DNA from: Mediterraneibacter butyricigenes
GTDB taxonomy: Bacteria; Bacillota; Clostridia; Lachnospirales; Lachnospiraceae
Reading direction: 5' to 3'
DNA: 64,000 nucleotides
Assembly (NCBI RefSeq): GCF_003574295.1
Contig: NZ_BHGK01000001.1
Coordinates: forward strand, 1,798,001 to 1,862,000
The notes beneath the pieces were generated by a model. That model ran no database searches. It was not told the origin of the DNA and worked only from the letters and a program-made list of their open reading frames with translations. The position numbers and the translations under genes are program-made. This document shows positions 52,728 to 62,722 of the stretch, in pieces (the stretch's first letter is position 1; every line of letters starts with the position of its first letter).

Positions 52728-52757
52728 TTGTCAAAAACTCCCGTCTTTATTTATATA
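52728..52757 (+). promoter_or_regulatory. Predicted promoter of the giant repeat protein
   Basis: TTGTCA (52728-52733), an 18-bp spacer and TATATA (52752-52757) lie about 65 bp before the start codon. An ECF-type promoter recognised by the divergent operon's sigma factor is also possible in the same 100 bp, but its consensus is unknown. Confidence 0.5.
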
Positions 52758-52820
52758 GACTAATCAAAATGTTTTCGAAAATGTCGATAGAACATGATTT
52801 AAGAAAGGGAGGAAAGGCGC

Positions 52821-55800
52821 ATGAAGAAGGCGAAACGATGGCTGGCGTTGATTCTGGCAGTAGCATTGCTGGGCTCTAACGGAATCTACCAGTTAAGCAC
52901 CCAATTAAGCGCAGGCGAAACAGAATCTCAGAATACATCCGGAGAAGATGTTTCTGCACAAAATGAGGAGGAAAGTCAGTCAGTTGCTGATGTGCCGGCT
53001 CAGGATGAGTCGGGGGCAGAGGTGACCGTACAGGAGGTCCCGGATACCCAGGATCAGACCGCGACGGTTGAGACCCCTGCGGAAACACAGAATCAGACCG
53101 CAACGGTTGAGACCCCTGCGGAAACACAGCAGGAAACAGTGGCTGCACAGACGGTGGACGTAAAGCTCCAGAAACCTGCCATAGATGGTGGAGAGATCCA
53201 AATCTGGGGAGATGACGGAAATAAATCCGATGTAGTATTTGGAGCAGATAATCTGTACACCAGAACGATCAACGAAGGAGAGAATCTTCACTTCCAGATC
53301 ACTGCAAAAGATGGTTACACCGTAGAGAAGGTGACAGACCAGAACGGAACACAGATTCAGCCAGAAAGCGTATCCGGTTCTGTGTATACATATTCCGTAA
53401 ATGGTATCACATCCGAACGGGTTCTTTCTATATTATATAAGGAAGCAACTCCGGACGCAGCGCCAACAGAAAATACAGAAGATGTCGCAAAGGATGATGC
53501 AGCAAAAGATCAGGCACAGGAAGATGTCGCTCAGGCAGATGATCAGAAAGAAGCTTCTGAAGAGACAACGGATACCGAAGCAAAAGCAGAGGACAAGACA
53601 TCCGAGGAAGCAAACGCTTCTGAGAAACCGGCAACAGACAATCCGCTTCTTCAGTTTGCAAATCAGTCCATGAGTCCGATTACTCTTTTCGCGATGGATG
53701 GAAGAGCAGCAACGAATAATTCATACGAAGTGAATGTAGGCGAAAGTATTACACTGAGTTCGAATCAGAATAATGTATCACATGGAGATTGGACAATTGG
53801 TGATTCGAGTGTAGCAAGTCTGACCACTTATGCATATGATAACTCGAAGGTTTTAGTGAATGGCTTGAAAGTAGGAAGTACTACTGTAAGACATACATAT
53901 TGGAAATATTCCTATTACGGATGGTGGGAGGATACGGAGACTTTCAATATAACCGTAACCAATCCTAACGCAGCTACAACTGGAAAGACCAGAGTTTATG
54001 TCTACGTAAAGATGGAAGCAGGATTTGATACCAGCTCCTGGGAACAGAATAAGGATGGCTGGTACACGATCGGATATGTTGATATCGACAGCAGTGTGCT
54101 TCCGCTGGCATCCGAGAAATCCCAGAATACATATTACAATCAGTACAAAGCTGCAGTTGTAGGTGCATTGGGATCCATCGTATATTATGGACCGAACAAG
54201 ACACTGGCACAGGGACTGAATCTTGGAAGTCTTGATTACAGTGCTTCCGGATACGGTCTGAAGGTTGCGGATGGTGCATCTGATTACTCCGGTGAAGCAC
54301 CAAGCGGAACAAACCAGTGGCACTTGGATGGATACATCAGTGTTCCGGAAATTGAAAAGCACAATGTGACGATTCATTATCAATATGAAAACGGAACAAA
54401 GGCTGCCGATGATTATGTAAGAACAGACGTGCCGACTGGAGAAGTTGTTAGTGTAACTTCACCGACGATCGAAGATTACACACCGGATCAGGCTGTAGTC
54501 AATGTACGAGTTGTCAATTCTGATGTGACGGTAACTGTTACATATAGAAGAAACTATCCATCGGAACAAATCGTTATAACTGCGGATAGTGACAGTAGGT
54601 CTTACAATGGCAAGGAATTGACAAAAAACAGTTATACTTACACGCAGGGAATTCTGTTAGATGGGGATGTACTGACAGCAACAGTCTCCGGTAGTCAGAC
54701 AAATGTGGGAAGCAGCGACAATGTAATCACAAGTTACAAGATCATGCGTGGTACAACCGATGTAACCAACAAATATAACATCAGTACCGCTCCGGGAACT
54801 CTGGAAGTAACCCCGGCAAAGGTTACCGTCACAGCGAAGAACTATACCAAGAAGTATGGACAGGCCTGTCCGGACTCCTTCGAGGCAACCGTTGACGGTT
54901 TGGTCAATGCAACAGATTCGATTCAATACACGGTATCTTGTACAGACCATTCCGAAGATGTGGGAACTTACAAAGGTGTCATTGTTCCAACAGGAGCATC
55001 GATTCAGGGCAATTATGAAGTAACCTACGTACCGGCAGATCTGAAAATCACGAAAGCAGATCGTCCGGATGATATGGACTTCAATGTGACAGGATATGAG
55101 AATGTCTATGACGGGCAGGGACATACCGTAACCGTAACAGGACTTGCTGTTGACGATACGGTAAAATACAGTACAGACGGTGAGAATTGGACAGAGGATA
55201 TCAATGATGTTACCTTTACAAACGTATCAGAGAATACGGTTTATGTAAAAGTATCCAATCCGAATTACAAGAGTGTTCAGAAAGATGCAGTGGTAAAGAT
55301 CACTCCATTTGAGATTACTGTAACTGCAAAGAATGCATCCAAGAATTACGGGGAAAAGGATCCGACACCGGAAGCAATTGTCGGACCGGAAAACAAACCG
55401 GATGACGGTTATGAGATCAAGTATGATGTAACTTATAAAGATCATTCTGAAAAAGCCGGAACTTATGAAGGCGTGGTTGTTCCGTCTGGTGATAAGACGC
55501 AGAATAAGGGAAACTATACTGTAACTTATGTACCGGGAACTTTGGTGATCAACAAGAGCGACCGCCCGGCAACAAGAGACTTTAATGTGAAAGATTACAA
55601 TGGAACTTATGATGCGAACAAGCACACAGTTTCTGTTACAGATCTCCAGGAGGATGATACTGTCGAGTACAGTACAGATGGCAAGACCTGGACAAAAGAT
55701 GCACCGAAGTATAAAGATGTAAAAGAGACTCCGGCGCAGGTTTGGGTCAAAGTAAGCAATCCGAATTATAAGGATGTTGTGAAGACCGGAACGGTAACCA

Positions 55801-58800
55801 TCACACCGGCACCGGTTGTAGTCAAAGCAGACAATGTATCGAAAGTATACGGAGAGTCTTGCGGAGATCTTAACTTGACTGCAACCGTAACGGGTACATT
55901 TGACGGAGATCAGATCGACTATACGGTAAGTTGTGACAATACACACTCTGAAAATGTTGGAGACTATCCGGGTGTAATTAAAGCTACAGGAAATGCAGAT
56001 CAGGGCAACTACAGTGTGACTTACGAACCAGGGGATCTGAAGATCACCAAAGCAGTCCGTGATGAGAAGGATATTACCGTAGGGAACTACAACGATGTTT
56101 ACGATGCAGCAGATCATACCATCACAGTCAGTGGAACTGTAGAGGGGGATAAAGTCGAATACAGTACAGATGGAAAGAATTGGAGTACAGAAAAACCGGT
56201 AAGAAGAAATGTATCCAATACGACCGTACAGGTTCGTGTGACCAATCCGAACTATGAAAATGCGATCAACAAGACTGGTGTGATTGAGATTACTCCATTT
56301 GAAGTAACCATCACGGCAGACAATATGTTCAAGAACTATGGAGAAGAGGATCCGATCTTTAAAGCAACCGAAACTGTAACAAAGGAAGGAACGGTCAGAC
56401 CGGATGATCAGAAGATCGATTATGCGATCGTCAGAAATCCGAAGCATGAAGATGCCGGAACTTATGAAAAGACTCTGATCCCGAGTGGAGAGGAACTTCA
56501 GGGCAACTACAAAGTGACGTATAAGAACGGTGACTTTGAGATCAGAAGAACGGTTCGCCCGGACGACAAGGCAATTTCCGCAGTGGATTACTCCGGTGTA
56601 TATGACAATGAGAAACATACCATTACCGTCAATGGACTGGCAGCAGGCGATCAGGTGGAGTACAGCTATGATGGCGGTAAGACCTGGACAACCGAACTGA
56701 AGAAATATAAGCATGTGACTGATGGTACAAAGACCATTGATGTTCGTGTGACGAACCCAAATTATCTGGGAGAGGCGACTGCATCTGCAACGGTTGAGAT
56801 TACCCCGTTTGAGATGGTGGTAACAGCAAATCCGGCATCCAAGGATTTCGGAGCAGACGATCCGGAATGGACTGCAACCGTAGCACCGAAAAATGCAGGT
56901 GCTGTAAAACCAAATGACGGAGTTGACATTGCATATGATATCAACTGTGAACACAAAGAAGCAGCCGGAACTTATGAAAATGCAATCATCCCGACCGGTG
57001 ATAAGGAACAGGGCGAGCATAAGGATTATGAAGTGACGTATGTACCGGCAACCTTCGTAATCAACCAGATTAAACATCCGGGAGAAATCACAGTCACCAG
57101 TTATGATGAAATCTATGATGCACAGAAACATGGCATCACAGTCAATGGAACCGTAGAAGGTGATAAGGTCGAATACAAGGTAGCAGGTTCAAACGAGTGG
57201 ACCACTACCCCACCGAAAGAAAAAGATGTGATCGACGGAAAAGCCGTGGAAGTTCGTGTGACCAACCCGAACTACAGCGATACACTGACCGGATCAGGAA
57301 CCATTACGATCCGTCCGTTCGAAATTACCATTACAGCGGACGACAAGTCCAAGACATTTGGCGAAAAAGATCCGAAACTGACGGCAACCGAGAGCATCAC
57401 AAATGCAGGAACCACAAGACCGGATGATCAGGAGATCACCTATAAGGTAAGCCGTGGCAATCAGGAAGCAGCCGGAACTTATCCAGACAGCATCCTTGTA
57501 AAGGGTGATGAGATTCAGGGCAACTACAAAGTGACTTACGTACCTGGAACTTTCACGATTGATCAGGCAGTACGTGACGAGAAAGACATCACAGTGAAGA
57601 ACTATAAAGGGGTCTATGATGCAGCATCACACAGCATCAAAGTCAATGGAACCGTACCGGAAGATAAGGTGGAATACAGCTATGACGGTGGAAAAACCTG
57701 GAGCGAAACACTGAATCCGTACACCGATGTGATGGCAAAGACGACCATCAAAGTCAGAGTTACCAACCCGAATTACAGCAATGTAATCGAGAAGGAAGGA
57801 ACCGTAGAGATTACACCGTTTGAAATGACGGTAACAGCAAATCCGGCTTCCAAGAACTTTGGGGAGAATGATCCGACATGGACCGCAAGCGTAGAACCAA
57901 CGAATGCAGGAACCGTGAAACCGAATGACGGAGTTGAGATTGTATATGGTTTCAACTGTGAACATGAGGAAGCAGCCGGAACGTACGAAAATGTAATCAT
58001 TCCAACAGGTGAAGAAACACAGGGCAACTACAAAGTGACCTATGTACCCGCAACCTTTGTGATCAACCAGAGTGATCGTCCGGCAGAACTGAGCATTACC
58101 GTAGATCCGTATGAGAATGATTACGACGCAAAGGCACATACCATTACCGTCAATGGAAAGACCGATGGAGATACGGTTGAGTACAGTTATGATGGCGGAG
58201 CAACCTGGGAGAGCAAGCTAGAGAAATATACGGATGTCACAGAAGCACCGGTTCCGATTCTTGTCAAAGTCACCAACCCGAATTACACCGGAGCGGTAGT
58301 AGAACCTGGATACGTTATGATCCACCCGTTTGAGATTACGCTGACAGCAGATGACAAGTCCAAGAACTTTGGAGAGAAAGATCCGAACCTGACAGCGACA
58401 GAGACGGTGACAAAAGCAGGAACCACAAGACCGGATGATCAGAACATTGATTATAGGGTAAGCCGTGGCAACCAGGAGGCAGCCGGAACTTATCCGGATA
58501 GCATTCTTGTAAAGGGTGATGAGATCCAGGGCAACTACAAAGTGACTTACGTACCTGGAACCTTCACGATCAATCAGGCAACCCGTGACGAGAAAGATAT
58601 TACCGTTAAGAACTACAAAGGTGTTTATGATGCAGCATCACATAGCATCGAAGTCAACGGAACAGCAGATGGAGACAAAGTCGAATACAGCTATGATGGC
58701 GGAACAACCTGGAGCGAAACACTGAATCAGTACACCAACGTTATGGCAGAGACGACCATCAAGGTTCGTGTGACCAACTCGAATTACAGCAATGTGATCG

Positions 58801-61466
58801 AGAAGGAAGGAACGGTAGAAATTACACCGTTCGAGATGACGGTAATCGCAAATGCAGCATCCAAGAACTTTGGAGAGACAGATCCGGTATGGACGGCAAG
58901 CGTGGCACCGACAAAAGACGGTACTACAAAGCCAAACGATGGATTTGACCTTACTTATAGTGTAAGTTGCAGCCATGAAGAAGCAGCCGGAACTTATGAA
59001 AATGCAATTGTTCCGACAGGGGCAGAAACACAGGGCAACTACAAAGTGACCTATGTACCGGCAGATTTTGTGATCAATCCGATTGAGCGTCCGGCAGATT
59101 TGAATGTGACAGTCGGAAGCTACAATGAAGTTTATGATGCACAGGCACATACCATTACCGTTTCCGGAACCACAACTGGAGACAAGGTGGAGTACAGTTA
59201 TGATGGCGGAGCAACCTGGAGCGATACGCTGAAGCAGTATACCAACGTGGCAGAGACTCCGGCTCAGATTGTTGTAAGAGTTACCAATCCGAATTATGTA
59301 GGAGAGGCAACTGCAACAGGATCTGTAATCATTCGTCCGTTTGAACTGACGATGAAGGCAAATGACGCTTCCAAGATTTACGGATTCCTGGATCCGGAAC
59401 TGACGGCAACAGAAGTACTGCCGGAAGGAACGGTAAGACCGGATGATCAAAAGATTACTTGTACAGTCAGCCGTGGAGACCAGGAAGATGCCGGAACTTA
59501 TACTGACAGCATCCTTGTAAGCGGTGAGGAGATTCAGGGTAATTACAGAGTATCTTATGTACCTGGAACTTTCACCATCACAACCGCATCGCGTGATGTA
59601 AATTCCATCAGTGTTGCAGATTACAGAGGCGTTTATGATGCAAATGCACACAGTATCAGCGTAGCAGGAATCCTGGACAATGATACCGTACAGTACAGAA
59701 TTGACGGTGGCGAATGGGTAGATGAACTTCCGACTCGTACGAATGTGACCGAACCGGTTACGGTTGAGGTCAAAGTTACCAACCCGAACTATACAGGAGA
59801 ACTGCTTCAATCAGCAACGATTGAGATTCTTCCATTCCAGATGACCGTAACCGCACAGAACAGTGGTAAGGTATTTGGAGAAAAAGATCCGAAGCTGACT
59901 GCGGTTGAACGTGCAACCGTACCTGGTACTACAAAACCGGATGATGGATATGATCTGGTATACAAGGTAAGTCGTACCAAAGGAGAAAATGCCGGCTCCT
60001 ATCCAATAAAGGCAAAAGGAGCTGTAGCACAAGGGAACTATTCTGTCACTTATGAACCGGCAACCTTTACGATCACACCGGCAGACAGACCGGAAGAGTT
60101 GGCTGTCAGTGCAACACCGTACAAGGGTGTTTATGATGCAACAGCCCATACCATTCAGGTCAATGGCCTGACGGATGGAGATAAGGCAGAATATAGCTAC
60201 GACGGAGGAAAAACCTGGACAGAGACCCTGAACCAGTACACCAACGTTATGGCAGAGACAACCATTAAGGTTCGTGTGACCAATCCGAATTACAAGGGTG
60301 AAGCACTGACACAGGCAACCGTAGAGATTACTCCGTTTGAACTGGTAGTCAGCGCACTGCCGAAGTCCAAGAACTTCGGAGAAGCAGATCCGGCACTGGA
60401 GGCTGAGATCAGAGAAGCAGTAGAAGGAACAACCAAACCGGATGCTCAGGAGATCGCATACGGCATGAGCCGCGAGGCGGGAGAGGATGCAGGAACCTAT
60501 CCGATCCATGTAACCGGAGAGGAGACACAGGGCAATTATCATATTTCCTATCAGGATTCCATCCTGACCATTAACCAGAGTGATCGCCCGGCAGAGCTGG
60601 CAGTAACCATGGATTCTTACAGAGGAACCTATGATGCACAGTCTCACAGCCTGACAGTCTCAGGACTGACCGATGGAGATCAGGTAGAGTATAGTTACGA
60701 CAACGGTGCAAGCTGGGAGAGTGAACTGAAGTCCTATAAGAACGTGACAGACGGAGTCATTACGATTCTGGCAAGAGTTACAAATGCAAATTATACAGGC
60801 AAAGTGATCGCAACCGGAACAGTGGAGATTCTTCCATTTGAACTGGTAGTGACCGCTGAGGATAAGACCAAGGTAGCCGGAACAGAAGATCCGGAACTGA
60901 CCGCAGTAGAAACCGTGGCAGTAGATGGAACAACAAGACCGGATGACCAGGAAATCACTTATACCTTAAGTCGTACAGCAGGTGAAGCGGTTGGCGGATA
61001 TGCAATTACGCCGGCAGGAGATGCACTTCAGGGCAATTACTCCATCACCTATGTACCAGGAACCTTAACGATTACAGCCGCTCCGGTAACACCGGGAACG
61101 ACTCCGAATACACCGGCACCACAGAATAATGGAACGGACGGTACACCTGGAGTTATCCAGAATGTAGTCAATACCATTCAGCAGGTACCACAGACCATTG
61201 CGAACGGAGCCAGAAATATTGCGGCAAGCGTACAGGAAGTACTGAATCCGGATGAGGGAGATGTGCCGTTGGCAAATCAGAACTTGGAGAACCACAAGTG
61301 CTGTATCCTTCATTTCCTGATCATGTTGATTACTACCATCCTTTATGGATACTTTACACACAACATGAAGAAACGGCAGAAGAAACTTTTTGAAGTAAGA
61401 GAAGAACTGGATACCGAACTGGCAAAGAGAGGTTTACCGACTTCTAAGGAACAGAAAGAAAGTTAA
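52821..61466 (+). CDS. Giant MBG-type repeat surface protein
   Basis: A 2,881-residue exported protein. Its signal peptide (WLALILAVALLGSNGIYQL) is followed by an acidic Thr/Gln/Ala-rich region to about 290 and a Big2-like domain (YEVNVGESITLSSNQ, about 300-385). A MucBP-like unit comes next (HNVTIHYQYENGTKAADDYV, about 512-590). Thirteen MBG-like A modules (K.[FY]GE.DP ... QGNYKVTYVPGTF) then alternate with twelve B modules (YDA.AHTITV.G ... VRVTNPNY), about 668-2753. The C-terminus has a transmembrane helix (ILHFLIMLITTILYGYF) and a charged cytosolic tail, with no LPxTG motif, so it is membrane-anchored. It would form a long rod, perhaps an adhesin or stalk. GGGAGG precedes the ATG. Confidence 0.92.
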   Translation: MKKAKRWLALILAVALLGSNGIYQLSTQLSAGETESQNTSGEDVSAQNEEESQSVADVPAQDESGAEVTVQEVPDTQDQTATVETPAETQNQTATVETPAETQQETVAAQTVDVKLQKPAIDGGEIQIWGDDGNKSDVVFGADNLYTRTINEGENLHFQITAKDGYTVEKVTDQNGTQIQPESVSGSVYTYSVNGITSERVLSILYKEATPDAAPTENTEDVAKDDAAKDQAQEDVAQADDQKEASEETTDTEAKAEDKTSEEANASEKPATDNPLLQFANQSMSPITLFAMDGRAATNNSYEVNVGESITLSSNQNNVSHGDWTIGDSSVASLTTYAYDNSKVLVNGLKVGSTTVRHTYWKYSYYGWWEDTETFNITVTNPNAATTGKTRVYVYVKMEAGFDTSSWEQNKDGWYTIGYVDIDSSVLPLASEKSQNTYYNQYKAAVVGALGSIVYYGPNKTLAQGLNLGSLDYSASGYGLKVADGASDYSGEAPSGTNQWHLDGYISVPEIEKHNVTIHYQYENGTKAADDYVRTDVPTGEVVSVTSPTIEDYTPDQAVVNVRVVNSDVTVTVTYRRNYPSEQIVITADSDSRSYNGKELTKNSYTYTQGILLDGDVLTATVSGSQTNVGSSDNVITSYKIMRGTTDVTNKYNISTAPGTLEVTPAKVTVTAKNYTKKYGQACPDSFEATVDGLVNATDSIQYTVSCTDHSEDVGTYKGVIVPTGASIQGNYEVTYVPADLKITKADRPDDMDFNVTGYENVYDGQGHTVTVTGLAVDDTVKYSTDGENWTEDINDVTFTNVSENTVYVKVSNPNYKSVQKDAVVKITPFEITVTAKNASKNYGEKDPTPEAIVGPENKPDDGYEIKYDVTYKDHSEKAGTYEGVVVPSGDKTQNKGNYTVTYVPGTLVINKSDRPATRDFNVKDYNGTYDANKHTVSVTDLQEDDTVEYSTDGKTWTKDAPKYKDVKETPAQVWVKVSNPNYKDVVKTGTVTITPAPVVVKADNVSKVYGESCGDLNLTATVTGTFDGDQIDYTVSCDNTHSENVGDYPGVIKATGNADQGNYSVTYEPGDLKITKAVRDEKDITVGNYNDVYDAADHTITVSGTVEGDKVEYSTDGKNWSTEKPVRRNVSNTTVQVRVTNPNYENAINKTGVIEITPFEVTITADNMFKNYGEEDPIFKATETVTKEGTVRPDDQKIDYAIVRNPKHEDAGTYEKTLIPSGEELQGNYKVTYKNGDFEIRRTVRPDDKAISAVDYSGVYDNEKHTITVNGLAAGDQVEYSYDGGKTWTTELKKYKHVTDGTKTIDVRVTNPNYLGEATASATVEITPFEMVVTANPASKDFGADDPEWTATVAPKNAGAVKPNDGVDIAYDINCEHKEAAGTYENAIIPTGDKEQGEHKDYEVTYVPATFVINQIKHPGEITVTSYDEIYDAQKHGITVNGTVEGDKVEYKVAGSNEWTTTPPKEKDVIDGKAVEVRVTNPNYSDTLTGSGTITIRPFEITITADDKSKTFGEKDPKLTATESITNAGTTRPDDQEITYKVSRGNQEAAGTYPDSILVKGDEIQGNYKVTYVPGTFTIDQAVRDEKDITVKNYKGVYDAASHSIKVNGTVPEDKVEYSYDGGKTWSETLNPYTDVMAKTTIKVRVTNPNYSNVIEKEGTVEITPFEMTVTANPASKNFGENDPTWTASVEPTNAGTVKPNDGVEIVYGFNCEHEEAAGTYENVIIPTGEETQGNYKVTYVPATFVINQSDRPAELSITVDPYENDYDAKAHTITVNGKTDGDTVEYSYDGGATWESKLEKYTDVTEAPVPILVKVTNPNYTGAVVEPGYVMIHPFEITLTADDKSKNFGEKDPNLTATETVTKAGTTRPDDQNIDYRVSRGNQEAAGTYPDSILVKGDEIQGNYKVTYVPGTFTINQATRDEKDITVKNYKGVYDAASHSIEVNGTADGDKVEYSYDGGTTWSETLNQYTNVMAETTIKVRVTNSNYSNVIEKEGTVEITPFEMTVIANAASKNFGETDPVWTASVAPTKDGTTKPNDGFDLTYSVSCSHEEAAGTYENAIVPTGAETQGNYKVTYVPADFVINPIERPADLNVTVGSYNEVYDAQAHTITVSGTTTGDKVEYSYDGGATWSDTLKQYTNVAETPAQIVVRVTNPNYVGEATATGSVIIRPFELTMKANDASKIYGFLDPELTATEVLPEGTVRPDDQKITCTVSRGDQEDAGTYTDSILVSGEEIQGNYRVSYVPGTFTITTASRDVNSISVADYRGVYDANAHSISVAGILDNDTVQYRIDGGEWVDELPTRTNVTEPVTVEVKVTNPNYTGELLQSATIEILPFQMTVTAQNSGKVFGEKDPKLTAVERATVPGTTKPDDGYDLVYKVSRTKGENAGSYPIKAKGAVAQGNYSVTYEPATFTITPADRPEELAVSATPYKGVYDATAHTIQVNGLTDGDKAEYSYDGGKTWTETLNQYTNVMAETTIKVRVTNPNYKGEALTQATVEITPFELVVSALPKSKNFGEADPALEAEIREAVEGTTKPDAQEIAYGMSREAGEDAGTYPIHVTGEETQGNYHISYQDSILTINQSDRPAELAVTMDSYRGTYDAQSHSLTVSGLTDGDQVEYSYDNGASWESELKSYKNVTDGVITILARVTNANYTGKVIATGTVEILPFELVVTAEDKTKVAGTEDPELTAVETVAVDGTTRPDDQEITYTLSRTAGEAVGGYAITPAGDALQGNYSITYVPGTLTITAAPVTPGTTPNTPAPQNNGTDGTPGVIQNVVNTIQQVPQTIANGARNIAASVQEVLNPDEGDVPLANQNLENHKCCILHFLIMLITTILYGYFTHNMKKRQKKLFEVREELDTELAKRGLPTSKEQKES
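53053..53130 (+). repeat. 39-bp tandem duplication in the giant protein gene
   Basis: Two 39-bp units (53053-53091 and 53092-53130) differ at one or two bases and encode the repeated peptide QTATVETPAETQ in the acidic N-terminal region. It looks like a recent slippage duplication. Confidence 0.75.
54822..61080 (+). repeat. Array of alternating A and B modules (about 500 bp per A+B pair)
   Basis: A modules (about 80 residues) and B modules (about 85 residues) alternate throughout. In modules 5 to 10 a higher-order pattern is visible. A5, A7 and A9 share a WTA-type subtype with NPASK or NAASK; A6, A8 and A10 share a DDKSK or NDASK subtype with GTTRPDDQ or GTVRPDDQ. The period there is therefore about 1.0 kb. 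B6 and B8 are almost identical in protein but differ at many third codon positions. Confidence 0.85.
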
Positions 61467-61504
61467 GACACCGTAACAGGAAAAGAAAAAAGGAGGGAAA
61501 GCAT

Positions 61505-61702
61505 ATGGCATATTTCGAATTTGTGCATAATCTGGGAATTCATTCCTGGGATATACCGGCATTGATCGCACTGATCGCGATGGTCGTAATGATCTTGGTT
61601 CACCGCAGCAATCAGAAAAACCGGGAAGAAGAATTTGAGAAGGACCTGGATAAAAAAATCCAGGAAATTCGAGAGGAAACAGGAACAGAACAGGATGCGT
61701 AA
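61505..61702 (+). CDS. Small membrane protein (paralogue 1)
   Basis: It encodes 65 residues starting at ATG 61505 after AAAGGAGGGAAAG. One transmembrane helix (WDIPALIALIAMVVMILV) comes after a short N-terminus (MAYFEFVHNLGIHS), followed by a charged cytosolic helix (EEEFEKDLDKKIQEIREE). It resembles the next gene in layout. It lies 38 bp after the giant repeat protein, so it may help to export or hold that protein. Confidence 0.7.
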   Translation: MAYFEFVHNLGIHSWDIPALIALIAMVVMILVHRSNQKNREEEFEKDLDKKIQEIREETGTEQDA

Positions 61703-61724
61703 GATTTAAAAAGGAGGAAAGGTT

Positions 61725-61925
61725 ATGTCATATTTACTTGAACATACAAAATTCGGCTTTTGCTGGTTAGACCTTCTTGCATTGATTGTTCTGATCGTAG
61801 TGGTTGTGTTCTTTGTGAAGAAGAATACGAAGCTGAAAGATGAACAAAAAGATCTGGAAGATCAGTTGTCTGAGCTTTATGCGCAGGATTCCATAGACGA
61901 ATCCAAGAAGCAGACAGAGGCTTAA
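61725..61925 (+). CDS. Small membrane protein (paralogue 2)
   Basis: It encodes 66 residues starting at ATG 61725 after AGGAGGAAAGG. The layout matches paralogue 1: MSYLLEHTKFGFCWLD, a transmembrane helix (LLALIVLIVVVVFFV), then a charged helix (KLKDEQKDLEDQLSELYA). The shared pattern of aromatic start, W-D-x-x-A-L-I core and acidic-basic coil indicates a duplication. A strong terminator follows. Confidence 0.7.
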   Translation: MSYLLEHTKFGFCWLDLLALIVLIVVVVFFVKKNTKLKDEQKDLEDQLSELYAQDSIDESKKQTEA

Positions 61926-61994
61926 AGGGCGCTGGCTGATAAGAAAGTCAAAGAGTTGCACAGTGTGCAACGTGGTACAGAAATACCGACATAC

Positions 61995-62037
61995 AAAGAA
62001 TGCGGACGGGGGAACCCGCTCCGCATTCTTTTTTTTG
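61995..62037 (+). terminator. Strong intrinsic terminator
   Basis: AAAGAATGCGGA (61995-62006) pairs with TCCGCATTCTTT (62020-62031), with an inner CGGG/CCCG pairing, and is followed by six more T. It ends the transcript of the giant protein and the two small membrane proteins. Confidence 0.9.
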
Positions 62038-62070
62038 CTCTAAAATGTCGAATAAAATCCGCAGATTTAT

Positions 62071-62099
62071 TTGAGATAAGTCGAAAAAAGCGATATAAT
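62071..62099 (+). promoter_or_regulatory. Sigma-A promoter of the signal peptidase gene
   Basis: TTGAGA (62071-62076), a 17-bp spacer and TATAAT (62094-62099) form a near-consensus promoter 38 bp before the GTG start. Confidence 0.75.
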
Positions 62100-62137
62100 A
62101 TAAAGAACACACATGAAACAGGAAGAAGGGTGTTTTT

Positions 62138-62695
62138 GTGGAAATAGAAAGTATTAAGAAGAAAGTTCTGGAAGACGTAGATCCGGAACTGAAACGAAAA
62201 AAAGCCAGAGAAATGCGGAAACAGCGAATCATCGTCAGTATCCAGTTTCTGGGACTGATTGCCGTGATTATTTTACTGTTTTACATGTTTATGGGGATTT
62301 CGACGGTGGATGGAGATTCCATGTATCCTACACTTCGCGATAAAAATGTGGTAGTTTACAAACGAATGAACAGTGAATTTCGTCAGGGTGACATCGTGGC
62401 ACTGAAGCAGCCGGATGGAACGGAATATGTGAAACGTGTGATCGCAGTTGCCGGTGATACGGTCAATATCCAGGGCGGGGAGGTCTATGTAAACGGAGAA
62501 AAAGTAGAGATCAAAGATGCGATTGGGGCTACGGAACGAAAGGATGGAGAGGTCACCTATCCGCTGACGGTGGGAGATAAGGAAGTTTTTGTGCTGGGTG
62601 ACAACAGGGAGGTGTCCAAAGATTCCAGAGAATTCGGACTTTTAAAGACCGATGATATCAAGGGGAAGATTATCTGGTTCTTGGGACGCCCGTAA
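62138..62695 (+). CDS. lepB: Signal peptidase I
   Basis: A 185-residue type I signal peptidase (S26 family). It starts at GTG 62138 after GAAGAAGGGTG. A cytosolic basic segment is followed by one transmembrane helix (IIVSIQFLGLIAVIILLFYMF). Box B has the catalytic Ser61 in VDGDSMYPTL, box D the catalytic Lys99 in EYVKRVIAVAGD, and box E GDNREVSKDSREFG. The length and single helix are normal for Firmicutes. Its place after the giant surface protein and small membrane proteins suggests a dedicated processing enzyme, but it has its own promoter and may be a general peptidase. Confidence 0.95.
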   Translation: MEIESIKKKVLEDVDPELKRKKAREMRKQRIIVSIQFLGLIAVIILLFYMFMGISTVDGDSMYPTLRDKNVVVYKRMNSEFRQGDIVALKQPDGTEYVKRVIAVAGDTVNIQGGEVYVNGEKVEIKDAIGATERKDGEVTYPLTVGDKEVFVLGDNREVSKDSREFGLLKTDDIKGKIIWFLGRP

Positions 62696-62722
62696 AAAAG
62701 GCGCACAGAGGAGGAATGGAAC

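Noticed and set aside
55227-60647. Very long open frames on the minus strand under the giant repeat gene
   Set aside because: They are antisense shadows produced by the repetitive codons of the MBG modules; they lack ribosome-binding sites and break at module differences.
54822-61080. Regular repeats that might suggest a CRISPR array or tandem satellite
   Set aside because: The units are about 500 bp, lie entirely within one long reading frame and vary mainly at silent positions, so they are protein modules.
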